Assembly: GCA_033064195.1 (NCBI GenBank)
Contig: JARBJD010000506.1
Location: 1 to 39,940 of the forward strand
Length of the DNA: 39,940 bases
Direction: 5' to 3'
Source of the DNA: Blattamonas nauphoetae
Lineage: Eukaryota; Preaxostyla; Oxymonadida
The position numbers and the translations under genes were made by a program. Positions 8,712-16,786 of the stretch are shown here, piece by piece. Positions within the stretch are counted from its first letter, which is position 1. Every line of letters starts with the position of its first letter. Below the pieces are notes generated by a model. The model saw only the letters and a program-made list of their open reading frames with translations, made no database searches and was not told the origin of the DNA.

Positions 8712-9122
8712 ATGGTGAAGCGATATTTCTCAATTCAGAATTCTCACACTGCTCAACTCCCTCCTGATTTTACCAATTCCAGAAACCAAAAATATGTTCA
8801 CTTCCTCGACTGTAAACTCATCCATGTGAGGGAAGAAATAAATGGTAACTCAACTGTCATTTCAAAAGATATTCCTCAGCACATCACAATCCATGGTGAT
8901 TGGATTCAGACTGATGCATTCAATGATTCATATGTTGCTTTCTGCAATGAACAGATTGCGAAGCGAAAGAAGTGGGAATTAAGCACTCGACAATCAATAG
9001 TGAAGATCTGGTTCAAAGACAGTTCTGGTGAATCAATTGAGATGGAAACAACGGAGACAATCAATGGAAAAATAATAAAAGAGTATTATGAATTTCTGGT
9101 TGATCTCATGTTGGAGTATTAG
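8712..9122 (+). CDS. Small conserved Polinton protein of 136 aa (possible minor virion protein)
   Basis: Mixed beta-rich sequence (FLDCKLIHVREEINGNSTVIS; QSIVKIWFKDSSGESIEME) with no membrane span or catalytic motif. It lies directly after the two capsid-like genes and overlaps the convergent spike gene by 17 bp at its 3' end. A single-jelly-roll or cement-type minor capsid role would fit length and position, but I see no diagnostic motif. The relative in E2 is at 34802-35210. Confidence 0.7.
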   Translation: MVKRYFSIQNSHTAQLPPDFTNSRNQKYVHFLDCKLIHVREEINGNSTVISKDIPQHITIHGDWIQTDAFNDSYVAFCNEQIAKRKKWELSTRQSIVKIWFKDSSGESIEMETTETINGKIIKEYYEFLVDLMLEY

Positions 9123-9978
9123 TCATTGTTTCGATCAGGGAATTATATTTTTGTATGAGTTCATTGATGAGTGTCTGTTGTTGCCCGACAATGCTACTCA
9201 GTTCCTGAATGGCTTTGAGACAGAAGCAAGAGAGTTCAGCATAATCAACTTGAAGACAATCTGGATTGGAATCATTCACGACTTCAGGAAAGATTTCTTG
9301 GATCTGTTGAGCAATCACTCCAATGTGTTTCCTCTCACTTTCCTTCTTCAAGCATTCACATTTCTCTTTGCAGTTCCTCAAGTGTTCTTCATCAGTCTCC
9401 CTCTCGATTTGCTTTGTCACTTTGTTGATCTTCGAGTCAAATGTGTTGAATTGGTACTGCACGATTTCGACTTTATTCAGTTGTTCAAGAACATCGGGGT
9501 ATGGTTCAATATTTCTTTTGACTCTTCTGTCTGACAGTTGAGAAAAACTTCCCGTTGTGGATATTGAAAACACTCCTGAACCCGTGTCCTCATCGTAATA
9601 GTACAATGCTGGTTTGTCACAGGGAGACCACATGATAATTCCATCACCATTGAACTGAATTCCTGAAGTTTCTGCTAGTGATTGTGATATTGAAATTCCA
9701 GAAGAGAATGTTGATGCCGGATATGTTCCAGGATACTTCGGAAGTGATCCCTCTGATATGTTCCACTTCGCTCCATTCACATTGATCAATCCTCCAATTG
9801 TTGGTGTTGTGATCGATCCATTTGTGCTCACCACTTTCTGAATTGAAGATATCGCATTCTTGTGTGCTTCTGTTGTCTTCTGTAGTGTGTCTATCACGAC
9901 TGCATTCTCGTTGGTTGTTGAGAGATTATGATCAATCATTTTCTCAATCATTTGTGAATTGTATTTTTGTCGACTCAT
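9106..9978 (-). CDS. Spike/fibre-like protein with C-terminal peptidase S74 chaperone domain
   Basis: A 290-aa protein. The N-terminal 50 residues form a helical trimerisation-like segment. A Gly/Ser/Thr-rich beta region follows (residues 52-145; GSITTPTIGGLINVNG). Residues about 147-262 match the S74 intramolecular chaperone of endosialidase and phage tail fibres: LSDRRVKRNI with the Ser149/Lys154 pair used for self-cleavage, then HIGVIAQQIQEIFPEVV and LQVDYAELSCFCLKAIQEL. In that family the domain trimerises the fibre and then cuts itself off. A coiled coil follows. On a Polinton this implies a trimeric receptor-binding spike or fibre; that role is inference. It has its own minus-strand promoter-like box. 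The E2 relative is at 35194-36040. Confidence 0.88.
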   Translation of the reverse strand: MSRQKYNSQMIEKMIDHNLSTTNENAVVIDTLQKTTEAHKNAISSIQKVVSTNGSITTPTIGGLINVNGAKWNISEGSLPKYPGTYPASTFSSGISISQSLAETSGIQFNGDGIIMWSPCDKPALYYYDEDTGSGVFSISTTGSFSQLSDRRVKRNIEPYPDVLEQLNKVEIVQYQFNTFDSKINKVTKQIERETDEEHLRNCKEKCECLKKESERKHIGVIAQQIQEIFPEVVNDSNPDCLQVDYAELSCFCLKAIQELSSIVGQQQTLINELIQKYNSLIETMTNTPT

Positions 9979-9997
9979 TTCTGAGTATTCTTTTCCG

Positions 9998-10011
9998 GAA
10001 AATAAAAAAAC
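9998..10011 (-). promoter_or_regulatory. Promoter-like box on the minus strand before the spike gene
   Basis: Read on the minus strand it is TTTTTTTATTTTCC, 19 nt before the ATG at 9978. This shows the box serves both strands. Confidence 0.55.
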
Positions 10012-10237
10012 ACTATGAACTTATTTTTACCAACATAGTCTCAAAATTTCGAGATGAATCACAATTATTCGATGAATACTATGAATTTTTAAAAAGTATG
10101 GGAAACAGTTAAGAATGTCAAGCAGAACAACTATTCGACTCACTGACTCGGTTTGATTTTATCCCTCTTTTTGACATATATAGTATCTCACCAAAATTTG
10201 TTTTCTCATTGGTGTTGACGCTAAACCTTACCGAGCG

Positions 10238-10699
10238 ATGAATCGTGCCAAAGTACATCGCACGTTGTTTCCAACTTTAGGTGTCGAGCATCGATATCAT
10301 GGGATGCCACACATCATCCAATATTTGCGATTCCTGCTCACTCGTATTCTTTACGCCTTACAGTCCAAAGTCGATCCAATCTATTTCAGAACGGATACCT
10401 TCGGTCTATTACAACTAAGGTATTTGATTGATTGTACTTTGGACGAACTAAATTATAAAGGCAGCAGGGATATCCTCTCTCTGTTGCACAACGGTGTCAA
10501 CTCAAGCATGAGGGCTGAAGACTACTATTCCGAATTCGAAACATTAACAGCGAGGGATGATGCGAATGAGCTCATAGAAGACGACTGGACAGGAATTGAA
10601 GCGGTTCGATCCGACCGACATAGACAACTTGGGGGCGCCAATGAACCAATAGACTTGACGGCAGATGAGATCGCAGACGAACTTGATTCTCTTCTGTGA
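10238..10699 (+). CDS. E1-specific protein of 153 aa, unknown
   Basis: This open frame of 153 codons lies in a segment of about 1.15 kb (roughly 10010-11170) that is absent from E2 and sits between the spike gene and the terminal repeat. The N-terminus is basic and mostly helical (HIIQYLRFLLTRILYALQSK; FGLLQLRYLIDCTLDELN). The tail is acidic (DLTADEIADELDSLL). It lacks the TTTATTTTT box found at the other Polinton genes, so it may be acquired cargo or a host-derived gene. The 230 bp upstream hold an AT-rich leader with a TATATATAGTATC stretch at about 10177-10189. I cannot assign a family. Confidence 0.55.
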   Translation: MNRAKVHRTLFPTLGVEHRYHGMPHIIQYLRFLLTRILYALQSKVDPIYFRTDTFGLLQLRYLIDCTLDELNYKGSRDILSLLHNGVNSSMRAEDYYSEFETLTARDDANELIEDDWTGIEAVRSDRHRQLGGANEPIDLTADEIADELDSLL

Positions 10700-11169
10700 C
10701 TTCTTTTAATTAAGGTAATGGTTCTTCAGTTTTTCTGTTCCCTTTTTTAACCATTCACTGATGGAGACGCTTCCTTTTCTGTTCTTCTTTTTTTGAAACC
10801 AGTATCTCAAAACAGAAACGATTAATGTTGAAGAAGGTATCGATCTTCTCCATTTTTTCAAAAATTATCTCACCTTTTGCTTTCATAGAAGAATTGTCAC
10901 ACGTGCACAAACATATCAAGTTTTGTCTTGTTAGCTGTTATGATTGAGTGTATCGTCGTTCTCTCCAGTACTATTTAAATGTGTGTTCTTCATTTTCATA
11001 TTTTCTGTCTCTTGTTTTTCATCAGGAACGTTCAGATCAAACCAAATATCCAGCTCTTCATTCTGTGCTTGTATGGAAGACGTCCTCTCATTCAACATTC
11101 TCGATTCTGAACATGTTTTTCATTCTTTCTATTCCTCTCATTCTCTCTTTACACGATCATCACTTTTTT
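10700..11169. other. AT-rich non-coding stretch, E1-specific
   Basis: Pyrimidine-rich sequence between the E1-specific gene and the start of the shared terminal repeat. There is no supported gene; open frames here are low-complexity Phe/Ser/Leu. Nothing clearly repeated was seen. Confidence 0.5.
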
Positions 11170-13565
11170 CCATGTTTTTCCGTTGTTCTTAACGGTCATC
11201 GGATCTCGGTAAAAGTATGTATTCTTCATCATATCGACATCATTCTCTTCTTATTTCAGCCTTGTTTTCTCTATTTTTGATAAAACTTTCACCTCATTCT
11301 CATTCGTTACCATCTCATTTTTGACCTCACTTCAGTCCTCGTTTTCTCGTTGATTATCCTTAAAAGCCATTTCATTCATGTTTCTTTCTCTTAATCTTGT
11401 TTTCAAATTCAACACACTAATTCTCGTTTACTGAGTTTTCCGGACTTTTGCAGAGATCTCACTTTCAACGGCTCACTTCATATCTCGGAATTTTTCCGTA
11501 ATCTTCATCGTATCACGTACATTTTTGAATCATTTTTGTTGTTTTTAAGAGAGAAAAACCGGAACACAAGCGACATTTTCACTATTGGTGCCACATTTCA
11601 CACCGTTTTCACGATCGTCAATTTCCCTCTCAGTTTCATACTTGCCCGTTTCGTTCATGCTTCTTTCGCTTTCATTTACTCTGTTTTTGTGAAAAAGTTG
11701 ATGAAAAGTTGACTAAAATGATGTGCTAGTGAAGTGAGAACGGCCCACAAAATGGAAGTGAATTGAGCAAAATGAAGAGGAATGATGAACAGATCATATG
11801 TGAAATGGGGAGAGAAAGTGATGAAATGAAAGGGACTACAGTCGGTTTTGAAGTGACAAAAACGGTCAAAAGTTGAGAAGTGAAAACATGAAAAAGTGAC
11901 TTTATGAGAGAACTATCCGACAAAATCTCCTCAAAATTTGAGCACACCTCACTCATACCGTGAGAAAGAAGGATTTGTAACGAAATTCAGATCAAAAAAT
12001 CCATAGTGTCAAAATGTTGGTGCAAGTGTGTCGTCAGAGGTGTGATCGAAGAACCGTCCATAAAAAGTGAACTATAGGTGGTGTACGACCAGAATTCTCA
12101 AAAAAGCGTCGCTTGAGTGCGATTGTGAAGTGGTTGACGTGAAATCAATGAGAAATGAAAATTGACAAAAATTGTGAAAACGATCGTGTGTCGAGGATCG
12201 TCAGAACCGAATGACGCGAATACCTGTCCACTACCGATTTGACACGTTTTGAGACCATCAGAGGGCGAAAAGTGACGTGTAGGAGAAGAGCGAGACGTCA
12301 CTTTCTCCTCCTTAAAAATTTTGTCATTTTCAAAATATGTTGTGGGGTCGGATCAAACTTTTTTTTCAAAAGTGCTTTTTTCCTAAAATTTCACCTATCA
12401 AAATCAATTTCGTAATTTTAGAACGTGTTTGAACACAATTTGAGACATAAAGGTGTTCATAGTGGCGAAATCTGAACATCGACTTTTTCGTCACTTTTTC
12501 GACCTAAGTTCGGTACACAGTTCGACGAATTCTCAACCGATTTTGATCAGGATTGTCTTGATCGATGACCGACAGTGTCCCCGAGATTTTAGAATTTTTT
12601 GCAGAATTTTTCGAAATGGTTCTCACATTGGTTTCGACTGATTTGTGGTCAAAAATAGATTTTCAGTATTTTCATGACCTTTCGTGGTACTTTCTCAAGT
12701 GAGGACGGTCTCCAAAATACAACCAATTGTCCAAGCGAACGTAATACTCATTCTTTGTTCGTAAATCGCGATATTTGAATGGCTCAAGTACCTTTGTGTA
12801 TGTTCCAATGAGTTCACAATTCTCTTTTTTCAATTCATTTTCAACAAACGATTGTGTGTATCGTTTTCGTTTGTTCTGATGAGTTCTGAATCCTTTCATC
12901 CATTTTGATGGGATTACTATCCATTCAATTCCTTCATGTCGATATGTGACTGGAGTACTTGAATGAGTGTATTCAGAAATGAGTTCACAATTCTCATTTT
13001 CATTGATTCAATAAGCTTCTCTTTTGTACAACGATTTGCTGGTCGAAGATATTTCTGGCGATTCAGATGTGGTCTGTATCCTTTGACGAAACTATTGACG
13101 TACACTTGATAAGTTTCATCTGGTTTCTCTTCGAGATAGTATTCGAAAGTGCTTCCTGTGAGATATGTTGTTCCTTGTCGATTGAGAGTTGGAGGTGATT
13201 TCATTTTCAAATCTTCTTTGTCCAAAATTTCCAGTAGTTGTGTTGGTGTCAAGACGCTGCTCATTTTATACAAATTAAAAAATTGAATAAAAAAAGAAAT
13301 CGACGTTGTTTTCTAAAAGTACTCAAAATTTGCTTCAAAAAAGACACTTTTCAAGAGGTCCGTTTTTCGCCTTTATTTTTGAATTTACGGCCTAATATTG
13401 ACTACTCTGAAATGTCAATATTTTCAGTAGTAAGTGAGATGGAAATTAGAATGAGTCATATTAAAAAAATCAATTGGCTCTGAGATTCAAAATGATTTCT
13501 CGTTCCAATTCTCCTAGGAGTATCACCTATGCCAGTTTGGTTCCCATTTCGCTTATACCACTACT
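11170..13565 (-). repeat. Right terminal repeat of E1, rearranged
   Basis: From about 11170 to 12648 it matches the E2 right terminal repeat (about 36395-37876) nearly base for base. It then departs into a block of about 640 bp holding minus-strand coding sequence related to the small gene at 16357. From about 13290 it returns to sequence related to the outer E2 repeat (TTCAAAAAAGACACTTTTCA, then the TTGGTTCCCA/CCACTACT end). In E2 the related gene lies inside the repeat, next to the polymerase; here it lies within about 300 bp of the terminus. Confidence 0.75.
12672..13273 (-). pseudogene. Small repeat protein related to the gene at 16357 (DUF723-like repeats?), broken E1 copy
   Basis: Minus-strand coding sequence inside the E1 terminal repeat. 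It shares signatures with the protein at 16357: an RPHLNRQ/RPHLRK-type end to each repeat, YTQSFVENELKKENCELIG, EKLIESM and a Tyr/Trp-rich core. Each unit of about 45-55 residues has the order ENC-L, EYT, Y, W, G-RPHL, resembling the zinc-ribbon-like DNA-binding repeats attached to phage and giant-virus homing endonucleases. That link is inference. Upstream on the minus strand a TTTTTTAATTTGTATAAAATG start box is clear. Broken, with about one break. Confidence 0.6.
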
Positions 13566-13732
13566 GAGCTGGTTGAAAATGATCATGACAGCCTGTGGAG
13601 CTCACGGCGAATGTCACAATTGTCTGATCCATAACGAGTGATTCACCTCAGACTCTGGAAGGAATGGGTACTGTTGTCTCGAAGATATCTTCCTCTCTTG
13701 TAAAGATGCGCCCTGGTATCTCTTAACTCTGC

Positions 13733-14423
13733 TTGTCATATTCTCCAGATTGTTCTGCGTTCTTGAACTGGAACGAAGAAGAACTTGAATCTGAACACGA
13801 AATGGCTGTTGTCTTTCGCTCTCTCGTTGCCACTATGAAGTTACAGCCTGCACTTAATGACATTCGCGAAGCTAAAGCGGTGAAATTTCTCAAGTCTCTA
13901 GATCGGGACACTCAAGAATATACCGATGCTCTTTTCACCAGCCTTGCATCATTTTCTGATGAATCTTTAACAGGCTTCGTTCAGTCCATTGTGGTGCTCA
14001 TTTCCTCACCAAGTCAAGCCATCACAACAGCCACAATGAAGATGTTGAGAAGTCTGATCGTGTACAGTTCGGCAAAAGTCCGAATTGCCCTCATCGAAGC
14101 TGATCTAATACCTCAAATTGTCATCACTCTGAACCCACTGTCTCTTTCTTTTGCAGAAGCAGTCGATATCCACATCAACGTCACGAGAATCATCTTCCAA
14201 TCTCTCTGGCTCGCAACTCCAGGTGGTCTCACACAACTCAAACTTAAAGATCGGAATGAACAGCAAGATGTTCACGAGACGGTTTTTCAGCAAGTTCTCT
14301 TCCCGTCGGAGAAGTATATTTGGCATTTGTGCGTGAACCTAGAGTCGATTGTCGATGGTGAACAATCCAGTTATTTTCTGTTTCTCCTTGCCCGACTTCT
14401 CAAAATATCTCCATATTATCAAC
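13733..14423 (+). pseudogene. Host gene of a large paralogous family (5' part), split by E2
   Basis: A long open frame runs directly into the E2 terminus. The protein is helical with hydrophobic repeats (LISSPSQAITTATMKMLRSL; DLIPQIVITLNPLSLSF), suggestive of an ARM/HEAT-like solenoid. I recall very similar proteins as an abundant oxymonad (Blattamonas) family of unknown function; this could not be searched. The first in-frame ATG is at 13802. Family-like residues (CSAFLNWNEEE) lie upstream of it with no ATG, so the usual start may be lost. The frame continues at 38122 after one copy of the 6-bp target site. Confidence 0.8.
14418..14423. repeat. Target-site duplication of E2, left copy (ATCAAC)
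   Basis: The six bases just before the AGTAGTGG terminus equal the six just after the right terminus. Six bp is the length known for Polinton integration. Confidence 0.92.
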
Positions 14424-16497
14424 AGTAGTGGTAGAAGCGATTTGGGAACCAATCTGAAATTGTCATTGAAATCAAAACTAAAAGTCAAGTCCGATTGACC
14501 AATTTCGTATCTTGTATTAAAAGGAATTTATGACATTTTGATGACATCAATATTTGGCCTAAATTCTAAAAATATGTCCAATATTTTGACCTCGTGAAAA
14601 GTGTCATTTTTGAAGCAAATTTTGGCAACATTCGAAAAAATGTTGGCGCTTTTTTGGTGTTTTTCCCTTTTTTACCACAAATCAGTTGAAACCAATGTGA
14701 GAACCATTTCGAAAAATTCTGCAAAAAATTCTAAAATCTCGGGGACACTGTCGGTCATCGATCAAGACAATCCTGATCAAAATCGGTTGAGAATTCGTCG
14801 AACTGTGTACCGAACTTAGGTCGAAAAAGTGACGAAAAAGTCGATGTTCGGATTTCGCCACTATGAACACCTTTATGTCTCAAATTGTGATCAAACACGT
14901 TATAAAATTACGAAATTGATGTTGATAGGTGAAATTTTAGGAAAAAAGCACTTTTGAAAAAAAAGTTTGATCCGACCCCACAACATATTTTGAAAATGAC
15001 AAAATTTTTAAGGAGGAGAAAGTGACGTCTCGCTCTTCTCCTACACGTCACTTTTCGCCCTCTGATGGTCTCAAAACGTGTCAAATCGGTAGTGGACAGG
15101 TATTCGCGTCATTCGGTTCTGACGATCCTCGACACACGATCGTTTTCACAATTTTTGTCAATTTTCATTTCTCATTGATTTCACGTCAACCACTTCACAA
15201 TCGCACTCAAGCGACGCTTTTTTGAGAATTCTGGTCGTACACCACCTATAGTTCACTTTTTATGGACGGTTCTTCGATCACACCTCTGACGACACACTTG
15301 CACCAACATTTTGACACTATGGATTTTTTGATCTGAATTTCGTTACAAATCCTTCTTTCTCACGGTATGAGTGAGGTGTGCTCAAATTTTGAGGAGATTT
15401 TGTCGGATAGTTCTCTCATAAAGTCACTTTTTCATGTTTTCACTTCTCAACTTTTGACCGTTTTTGTCACTTCAAAACCGACTGTAGTCCCTTTCATTTC
15501 ATCACTTTCTCCCCCCATTTCACATATGATCTGTTCACCATTCCTCTTCATTTTGCTCAATTCACTTCCATTTTGTGGGCCGTTCTCACTTCACTAGCAC
15601 ATCATTTTAGTCAACTTTTCATCACTTTTTTCACAAAAACAGAGTAAAAGAAAGCGAAACAACCAACAATGAAGTGAGCAAGTATGAAACTGAGAGGGAA
15701 ATTGACGAACGTGAAAACGGTGTGAAATGTGACACCAATAGTGAAAATGTCGCTTGTGTTCCGGTTTTTCTCTCTTAAAAACAACAAAAATGATTCAAAA
15801 ATGTACGTGATATGATGAAGATTACGGAAAAATTCCGAGATATGAAGTGAGCCGTTGAAAGTGAGATCTCTGCAAAAGTCCGGAAAACTCAGTAAACGAG
15901 AATTAGTGTGTTGAATTTGAAAACAAGATTAAGAGAAAGAAACATGAATGAAGTGGTAAAAAAGAGGAAACAACGAAAAAACGAAGACGGAAGTGAGACC
16001 AAAAATGAGATGGTAACGAATGAGAAACAAGTAACAATTCAACCAAAAACAGCTGAAACAGAGCTGAAATAAGATGAAAGTGAGAGTGAAATGATGAAGA
16101 ATACATAAATGTGCAAAGATCTGCACCCGGTTGTGAATCGCTCAATAACTCTGCAAAAGTCCGAAATCTTCAAAAAACGAAGCATACCACGATGATCCTG
16201 AGCACCAGAAGAATCAGAAACGCGACAAATCAGAACGAAACTATCACTTGTGAGAAATGAGTGATCGAACCCATTGATCCTCGTTTCTAGTGAAAAATCC
16301 AAAACTGAGAAATCAACGAAAGAAAATCTAATTTTGACTTTTTTAATTTGTATTAAATGAATCCAACTGAAATGTACAAGGAAAGACGTCGAGTATGTTC
16401 AGAACAAGCATTAATTGAATCAATGAGAGAAGAGAACTGTACGCTGGTCTCTGAGTATCTCAGAAATAATGTGCCAGTGATGTATGTTCATGAGGGA
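14424..16497 (+). repeat. Left terminal inverted repeat of E2 (about 2.07 kb)
   Basis: Reverse complement of 36077-38121. It reaches inward to the bases TGAGGGA at 16491-16497, so it contains the promoter and 5' third of the small gene at 16357. The rest holds no convincing gene. It is AT-rich with long pyrimidine- and purine-rich blocks and dense GTGA/TCAC words. Its homopolymer runs agree with E1 rather than with its own right-hand partner. Confidence 0.93.
16337..16352 (+). promoter_or_regulatory. Promoter-like box, early variant (ACTTTTTTAATTTGTA)
   Basis: It precedes the ATG at 16357. The variant TTTTTTAATTTGTA recurs before the polymerase and before the minus-strand gene in the E1 terminal repeat, and differs from the TTTATTTTT form of the virion genes. 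Confidence 0.6.
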
Positions 16498-16746
16498 GTT
16501 GAATGGAGAATAAAACCAAAGTTGTGGAATCAAGGAAACAGACCTCACCTAGCGAAACGTCGACACTACCCTCAATCATTTGTGGAGAATGAACTGAAGA
16601 AATACAATTGTGAACTCGTAGGTGAGTACACAAAAGTTCTGATTTCATTCACATATCGAGAGATTGGCGGAAGTGAAGTGTTCAGAATTAGACTTGATTC
16701 CTGGTTAAAGGCACCGAAAAAGCCCCATCAGAGAAAACAGAAATAA
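16357..16746 (+). CDS. Small repeat protein upstream of the polymerase (DUF723-like repeats?)
   Basis: A 129-aa basic protein made of two repeats. Residues 18-68 read ALIESMREENCTLVSEY...PVMYVHEG...W...GNRPHLAKR. Residues 70-128 read SFVENELKKYNCELVGEY...FTYREIGG...RLDSWLKAPKKPHQRK. The pattern of Glu/Cys helix, SEY/GEY, aromatic strand, Trp and Pro-His-basic resembles DNA-binding repeats next to homing endonucleases, but without clear zinc cysteines. A DNA-binding role, perhaps at the nearby terminal repeat, is inference. The start follows a TTTTTTAATTTGTATTAAATG box. The polymerase starts 43 bp downstream. The terminal repeat covers its first third. Confidence 0.75.
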   Translation: MNPTEMYKERRRVCSEQALIESMREENCTLVSEYLRNNVPVMYVHEGVEWRIKPKLWNQGNRPHLAKRRHYPQSFVENELKKYNCELVGEYTKVLISFTYREIGGSEVFRIRLDSWLKAPKKPHQRKQK

Positions 16747-16771
16747 ACGCTCAACTTTTTTTATTTTCGGA

Positions 16772-16786
16772 TTTTTTAATTTGTAG
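16772..16786 (+). promoter_or_regulatory. Promoter-like box, same variant, before the polymerase (TTTTTTAATTTGTAG)
   Basis: It ends 3 nt before the ATG at 16790. A TTTTTTTATTTTC stretch lies just upstream at 16756-16768, so both forms occur in tandem. Confidence 0.6.

Larger units (their letters stand above)
1..13565 (+). mobile_element. Polinton/Maverick element E1, partial (left part outside the window)
   Basis: Large virus-like DNA transposon fossil. Visible parts in order are integrase (partial), small coiled-coil protein, ATPase on the minus strand, unknown 320-aa protein, unknown helical protein, two small MAPG proteins, two large capsid-like paralogues, a 136-aa protein, S74 spike (minus), an E1-specific gene and a right terminal repeat. 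The same genes occur in the same order and strand in E2. The right end is placed at 13565 because CCACTACT there matches the E2 right terminus ending at 38121, preceded in both by TTGGTTCCCA. The matching left end and target duplication lie outside the window. The polymerase gene would lie there too. Most genes are open; I see about two breaks in the visible part. High similarity to E2 suggests a fairly young copy. Confidence 0.9.

Noticed and set aside
10023-10112. A short protein-like stretch (HYELIFTNIVSKFRDESQLF...) just upstream of the spike gene in E1.
   Set aside because: The residues look plausible, but there is no ATG in a sensible place and no counterpart in E2. An exon is possible but unsupported.
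10238-10699. Histone-fold assignment for the E1-specific 153-aa protein.
   Set aside because: A long central helix is suggestive, but no diagnostic residues are present. I leave it unassigned.
12098-12301. An open frame of 67 codons present in all three terminal repeats (also 15022-15225 and 37335-37535).
   Set aside because: The conservation simply follows DNA identity of the repeats. There is no promoter-like box or coding composition, so I do not call it a gene.
15367-15597. A second repeat-internal open frame (76 codons), also at 11726-11956.
   Set aside because: Same reasoning; it is not open in the E2 right repeat, and its Ser/Phe/Leu-rich composition is that of pyrimidine-rich DNA.
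14424-16330. CRISPR-like or satellite array in the repetitive terminal region.
   Set aside because: GTGA/TCAC words recur but at irregular spacing and without identical repeat units.
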